A stretch of DNA of 9,000 nt from Bryobacteraceae bacterium (GTDB lineage Bacteria; Acidobacteriota; Terriglobia; Bryobacterales; Bryobacteraceae). The stretch spans positions 1 through 9,000 of the forward strand of contig CANGVB010000105.1 in the NCBI GenBank assembly GCA_947456995.1. Reading direction: 5' to 3'. Position numbers and translations under genes: made by a program. Under the pieces are notes generated by a model. That model did no database searches. It was not told the origin of the DNA and saw only the letters and a program-made list of their open reading frames with translations. Shown here one piece after another: positions 6,629 to 9,000 of the stretch (within the stretch, counting starts at the first letter, position 1; every line of letters begins with the position of its first letter).

Positions 6629-7114
6629 ATGGCACGCAGCGTCAATAAAGTTATTCTTGTGGGCAATTTGGGCAAAGATGCCGAGACGAAGTTTACGGCA
6701 GCGGGGACGGCGGTGAGCAAGTTCTCAGTCGCAACCACTCGCCGGTTCAAGGACAATGCAACCGGGGACTGGAAGGATGAAACCGACTGGACCAACATTG
6801 TTCTCTGGAAGAACGAAGGGGTTGCGCAGTACCTAACCAAAGGCCGCCAGGTTTACGTCGAGGGCCGTCTGAGCAATCGCAGCTACGAAGATAAAGACGG
6901 TGTGAAGAAGTACATCACCGAAGTTGTGGCGGAAGAAGTGATGCTGCTGGGTGGCCGTGGTGAGGGTGGAGAAGGTGGCGGTGGCGGCGGGATGCAAAGT
7001 GCTCCGCGCAGCGCTGCTCAAAGAGTTTCGCCGAGCGGCGGCGGGGCTTCGAAGCCTGGTGGCAACTTCGACGATTTCGATCCCGGCATCAGCGACGACG
7101 ACGTTCCGTTCTAG
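6629..7114 (+). CDS. ssb: Single-stranded DNA-binding protein SSB
   Basis: SSB coats single-stranded DNA as a homotetramer during replication, recombination and repair, and recruits partner enzymes through its C-terminal tip. The protein is 161 residues. The OB-fold (about 1-107) opens with SVNKVILVGNLGKDAE (4-19). It carries FSVATTRRF (32-40) and WTNIVLW (54-60), with aromatic residues at positions expected for base stacking, then VEGRLSNRSYEDKDG. A Gly-rich flexible linker begins near residue 108 and continues through a Gly/Ser/Pro-rich segment. The last six residues, DDDVPF, are a conservative form of the canonical DDDIPF partner-binding tip. The start is ATG at 6629-6631; the sequence before it shows no Shine-Dalgarno match. 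The stop TAG at 7112-7114 is interlocked with the stop of the convergent gene. Assignment is very secure. Confidence 0.98.
   Translation: MARSVNKVILVGNLGKDAETKFTAAGTAVSKFSVATTRRFKDNATGDWKDETDWTNIVLWKNEGVAQYLTKGRQVYVEGRLSNRSYEDKDGVKKYITEVVAEEVMLLGGRGEGGEGGGGGGMQSAPRSAAQRVSPSGGGASKPGGNFDDFDPGISDDDVPF
6950..6991 (+). repeat. Gly-codon-rich low-complexity tract in the SSB linker
   Basis: From 6950 to 6991 nearly all codons are GGN, broken only by CGT, GAG and GAA, giving a Gly-rich linker just after the OB-fold. Such simple GGY/GGC runs are prone to length change by slippage. SSB linkers vary widely in length and composition between species, so this is normal for the family. Confidence 0.7.
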
Positions 7115-7944
7115 AGCGTAGTCAACACGCGGATCTGCGCTAGCTGCTCGATGAGCCGGTAGCAAACGTGTGCCGATGGGATTTTGCTTGCTGCAACGCT
7201 AGGGCTCAAATCGCCGAGCGCCTTCGTTTCAAAGGTGAGTGTTTCGCTCCCCTTTGCCGTGTTAGTTTGAATCCCGTTCAGATCAGCCCAATCCAGTTTC
7301 ACGCCATCAATACGGCAACTGTTCAGCGTGAATTCCAGCGGCCCAAACGTCGATCTTTCGCCCCTCTGGATCAAAGCATATTCGCGCCGGTAGATAAACT
7401 CTCCCGCTCGCATGCGAATCGCGTTGCAGAGGTCAATGAAGCCCTTGGTTTCTTTGGCAATCGAAATTTCCGTGCCGTTGCTAAGCGAGAAGCGAAAAGC
7501 CTCGCTCCCTGTACAGGGGTGATAGTGCTCAAATTCTTCCCAACTCGCGGTTAGAGGCTTGTATCTCCCCTCGACAGCGACACCATTCTCAAAAAGCAGA
7601 ACCCGGTTTCGCTTCGGCTTATGAAGCATGCCTCCCAGAAGACAAACAAAACTGAGGGAAAAGATCAAAAGGGCAGCCAGTTTGGGAAGCCCCTGGATTT
7701 CCGACTCTGCTGCGATTTGCTGATCGATCTGCAGGAAAAAAACCGCCAGCCCAAACGACAGGGCTGAGGCCAAATAAGCAAATACCCTCACCGCTGAGAC
7801 ACCGCTCGAGCCATAGGAATGCTCAAACGGGCCAAGGTCGTCGCGTTGTACGGAGAATGGGGCGGCTGTGTCAGACATCTGATTCAAATCCGGTTTTTCT
7901 AGAGGAATATCGGCTGAACCAGCCTGGATCTGTAGCCCACTCAC
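7111..7944 (-). CDS. Uncharacterised two-helix membrane protein with cytoplasmic PH-like/DUF6585-like region
   Basis: I do not recognise this 277-residue protein with certainty. Residues 1-50 are polar and probably disordered. Two hydrophobic helices follow at about 52-71 and 88-107, separated by a short polar loop, and a basic patch KPKRNR (109-114) suggests the C-terminal part is cytoplasmic. The stretch VLLFENGVAVEGRYKPLTASWEEF (from 115), where a strand and 'ENG' turn lead to a Trp-Glu-Glu pattern, recalls bacterial PH-like or DUF6585-type domains. A second similar strand-rich unit occupies about 195-262 (FTLNSCRIDGVKLDWADLNG). The start is GTG at 7942-7944, 1 nt after the upstream gene's stop. 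An ATG at 7876-7878 (Met23, followed by SDTAAPF) is a credible alternative, as neither has a clear ribosome-binding site. Its stop shares a CTAG with the ssb stop. A membrane-bound sensor or scaffold role is only a guess. Confidence 0.75.
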   Translation of the reverse strand: MSGLQIQAGSADIPLEKPDLNQMSDTAAPFSVQRDDLGPFEHSYGSSGVSAVRVFAYLASALSFGLAVFFLQIDQQIAAESEIQGLPKLAALLIFSLSFVCLLGGMLHKPKRNRVLLFENGVAVEGRYKPLTASWEEFEHYHPCTGSEAFRFSLSNGTEISIAKETKGFIDLCNAIRMRAGEFIYRREYALIQRGERSTFGPLEFTLNSCRIDGVKLDWADLNGIQTNTAKGSETLTFETKALGDLSPSVAASKIPSAHVCYRLIEQLAQIRVLTTL

Positions 7945-7945
7945 T

Positions 7946-8353
7946 TTAGTCGGGGGTAAATGTGATTGCCGGCTCGGCTTTCAAGGCCGCCCAAACCGCA
8001 TCCACAAACGGATGAAAAGCAGCGAGATCGGGCTTTCCCAACCATCGACTCAGCAGCTTCGCATCCCGCCATTCCACAGACACTCCCCATGTAGCCGGGC
8101 CGTCCACCGGGCCTTCGTGAGCGAAAGACAAAGCAACCCAGATACTGCCCTTAGCGTGCCTGGCTCCAAAACCCCAGCCGTAATCCTCCATCACCGGCGC
8201 ATCAAGCTTGTATTCCGTCAGCCCCGAAAGCCGCACCTGCAGCCAGGCAGCAAAGTCTTCGCCAAAACAACAGGGATTGATGAAGTCGTCCTTGGGCGTG
8301 CGGTGTTCGAAGATATCGGTCTCGATCGTCGCTGAGCGGCTGATGGGAGGCAC
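7946..8353 (-). CDS. Uncharacterised Trp-rich small protein
   Basis: This 135-residue protein has no signal peptide or membrane helix and belongs to no family I can name. It has seven Trp residues (37, 60, 72, 89, 95, 104, 121). The most striking motif is MEDYGWGFG at 55-63, followed by strands SIWVALSF (70-77) and TWGVSVEW (88-95), then a helical C-terminus from about 110. Small alpha-beta proteins with an 'EDYGWGF' element occur widely, and some immunity proteins have a similar size, but no toxin gene is visible here. The start is GTG at 8351-8353, the first start codon after an in-frame stop five codons upstream. GAGAAG about 8 nt before it is a weak ribosome-binding site. The stop is 1 nt before the GTG of the membrane-protein gene, so the two are probably cotranscribed and coupled. 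It is divergent from the exported-protein gene beginning near 8441. Confidence 0.72.
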   Translation of the reverse strand: MPPISRSATIETDIFEHRTPKDDFINPCCFGEDFAAWLQVRLSGLTEYKLDAPVMEDYGWGFGARHAKGSIWVALSFAHEGPVDGPATWGVSVEWRDAKLLSRWLGKPDLAAFHPFVDAVWAALKAEPAITFTPD

Positions 8354-8440
8354 ACGGATATCTTCTCACCAGCACCAGGAAACTTTGGCACGTTTTCTCC
8401 CAAAATCGCGAAGCAAGCAATTGAGGAGCTTCTTCAGATC
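8354..8440. promoter_or_regulatory. Divergent intergenic region between unknown gene pair and exported-protein gene
   Basis: These 87 nt separate the GTG start of the minus-strand small protein from the proposed TTG start of the plus-strand gene, so promoters for both directions are expected here or just inside the genes. TTGGCA at 8385-8390 resembles a -35 element on the plus strand, but no matching -10 follows at 16-18 nt. GAGGAG at 8423-8428 could serve as a ribosome-binding site for the plus-strand gene, although it lies 12 nt from the TTG. I see no convincing promoter. Confidence 0.35.
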
Positions 8441-9000
8441 TTGTTCAGCTACAAAACAGCATTGCTCGCCGTTTATCTGACGCTTGCGTCAGAACTCATT
8501 GCTGGACAATTTCGCTACGGCCTGGGGCGTGGAGATTCGTTGAAGGTGAAGGTACCGGCTGTCCCCGGTGTGCGAATCGGCAAAGCCAGCCTGGCCATTG
8601 AAGTGAAAGACGCAGGCATCCCCGCAACACCCGTGCCAGGCACTACGGCAGACCCTGGCGTGCCTCTAAGCCAGTTGCAGGCTGCACTCGACCAGGTTTT
8701 CGCCGAAAGCTACATGCTGCTGCAATCCAATGCGGAAGCCTCGCTACGTGTAGTGATCACACACTACACACCGGCTGAATCGCGTATTGACGCTTTAACG
8801 CAGAAGATGCGAGTCCCCGCTCCACCCAACCCAGACGGAACAGCAGTGATCGATCCGCAAACCGGTCAAGCGCTGGTGATTGAGCGGGCCGTCCCAGTAG
8901 AACAATGGACTGCCCGCGGGCAGATCTCAGCTCGTGTAGAGGTTGTCGATGCAACGGGTGTCTTGATCGATGCTTTTGTGCCACAGGCGACGGTACGAGC
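8441..9000 (+). CDS. Probable exported protein of unknown function, 5' part; TTG start proposed
   Basis: One plus-strand frame stays open from an in-frame stop near 8330 to the right edge, and the encoded protein looks real. From the TTG at 8441 it gives 186 residues. MFSYKTALLAVYLTLASEL (1-19) continuing to IAGQ (20-23) forms a plausible Sec signal: Lys5 near the front, a hydrophobic core, then Ala-Gly-Gln. Strand-like segments follow: DSLKVKVPAVPG (32-43), ASLAIEVKDAG, a helical LSQLQAALDQVFAES, then LRVVITHYTPAES. After a Pro/Gly-rich insertion come GQISARVEVVDATGVLIDAF and more. This beta-rich pattern resembles unnamed periplasmic proteins I associate with Acidobacteria, but I cannot name a family. 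No ATG occurs early. A TTG at 8540, preceded 5 nt upstream by GGAG, is an alternative start but would remove the signal. The C-terminus lies outside the window. Confidence 0.6.
   Translation, partial: MFSYKTALLAVYLTLASELIAGQFRYGLGRGDSLKVKVPAVPGVRIGKASLAIEVKDAGIPATPVPGTTADPGVPLSQLQAALDQVFAESYMLLQSNAEASLRVVITHYTPAESRIDALTQKMRVPAPPNPDGTAVIDPQTGQALVIERAVPVEQWTARGQISARVEVVDATGVLIDAFVPQATVR
8476..8493. repeat. Perfect inverted repeat, 8-bp arms with 2-nt centre
   Basis: TCTGACGC (8476-8483) and GCGTCAGA (8486-8493) are exact inverted copies around TT. The repeat lies inside the proposed signal-peptide codons of the exported-protein gene, 35 nt after its TTG start. With no T-run it is not a terminator. 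It could be an operator half-site pair if transcription or translation begins further downstream, or it could be a chance palindrome: about one repeat of this quality is expected in 9 kb when short loop lengths are pooled. Confidence 0.4.

Noticed and set aside
6622..6648. A nine-codon upstream reading frame (ATG at 6622, TAA at 6646-6648) overlapping the ssb start
   Set aside because: It could regulate ssb, but it has no ribosome-binding site and if ssb is leaderless it may not be in the mRNA. Nothing in the sequence supports its translation.
7946..8353. The Trp-rich small protein as the immunity half of a toxin-immunity pair
   Set aside because: Size and composition would allow it, but no toxin or polymorphic-toxin C-terminus is adjacent and the neighbour is a membrane protein with no nuclease or toxin motif.
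1..9000. CRISPR arrays, tRNA or rRNA genes, insertion sequences, phage genes and attachment sites
   Set aside because: No regularly spaced repeats, no tRNA-like cloverleaf, no transposase or integrase motifs and no terminal inverted repeats with target duplications were seen by eye; short degenerate remnants could have been missed.

Overview
The window looks like ordinary chromosomal DNA from a moderately GC-rich Gram-negative bacterium. It most resembles the Acidobacteriota, possibly the Bryobacterales/Solibacter side. The lineage is inferred from a very large TonB-dependent receptor that opens with a carboxypeptidase-regulatory-like domain, the style of the haem and flavin-transfer genes, and frequent GTG starts. 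No search was possible, so it is a judgement from family appearance.

Layout, left to right. Positions 1-2403 (minus) hold the first 801 codons of an Oar-like TonB-dependent outer-membrane receptor that runs off the left edge. An 81-nt gap with a candidate promoter and an AT-rich inverted repeat separates it from a tight five-gene minus-strand cluster read from 6607 down to 2485: an EthD-domain protein, rbfA, apbE, hemE and a hemY/hemG-type porphyrinogen oxidase. In that cluster rbfA/apbE are 1 nt apart, while apbE/hemE and hemE/hemY overlap. Only 21 nt separate the EthD gene from the divergent ssb gene (6629-7114, plus). ssb meets the next minus-strand gene tail to tail in a shared CTAG that supplies both stop codons. 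Two uncharacterised minus-strand genes follow (7111-7944, a two-helix membrane protein; 7946-8353, a Trp-rich small protein), 1 nt apart and probably cotranscribed. From about 8441 the plus strand carries the start of a probable exported protein that runs off the right edge. It has no ATG near its start and apparently begins with TTG.

How the genes fit together: HemE makes coproporphyrinogen III and the HemY-type oxidase acts later in the same pathway, so the cluster's 3' half is a haem module. ApbE attaches FMN covalently to exported proteins and RbfA matures the 30S ribosomal subunit. Their joint position suggests growth-linked housekeeping expression more than one pathway. I found no mobile element, tRNA, rRNA, CRISPR array or clear defence system. 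No gap between genes exceeds 100 nt. The least explained parts are the unknown gene pair 7111-8353 and the exported protein at the right edge.
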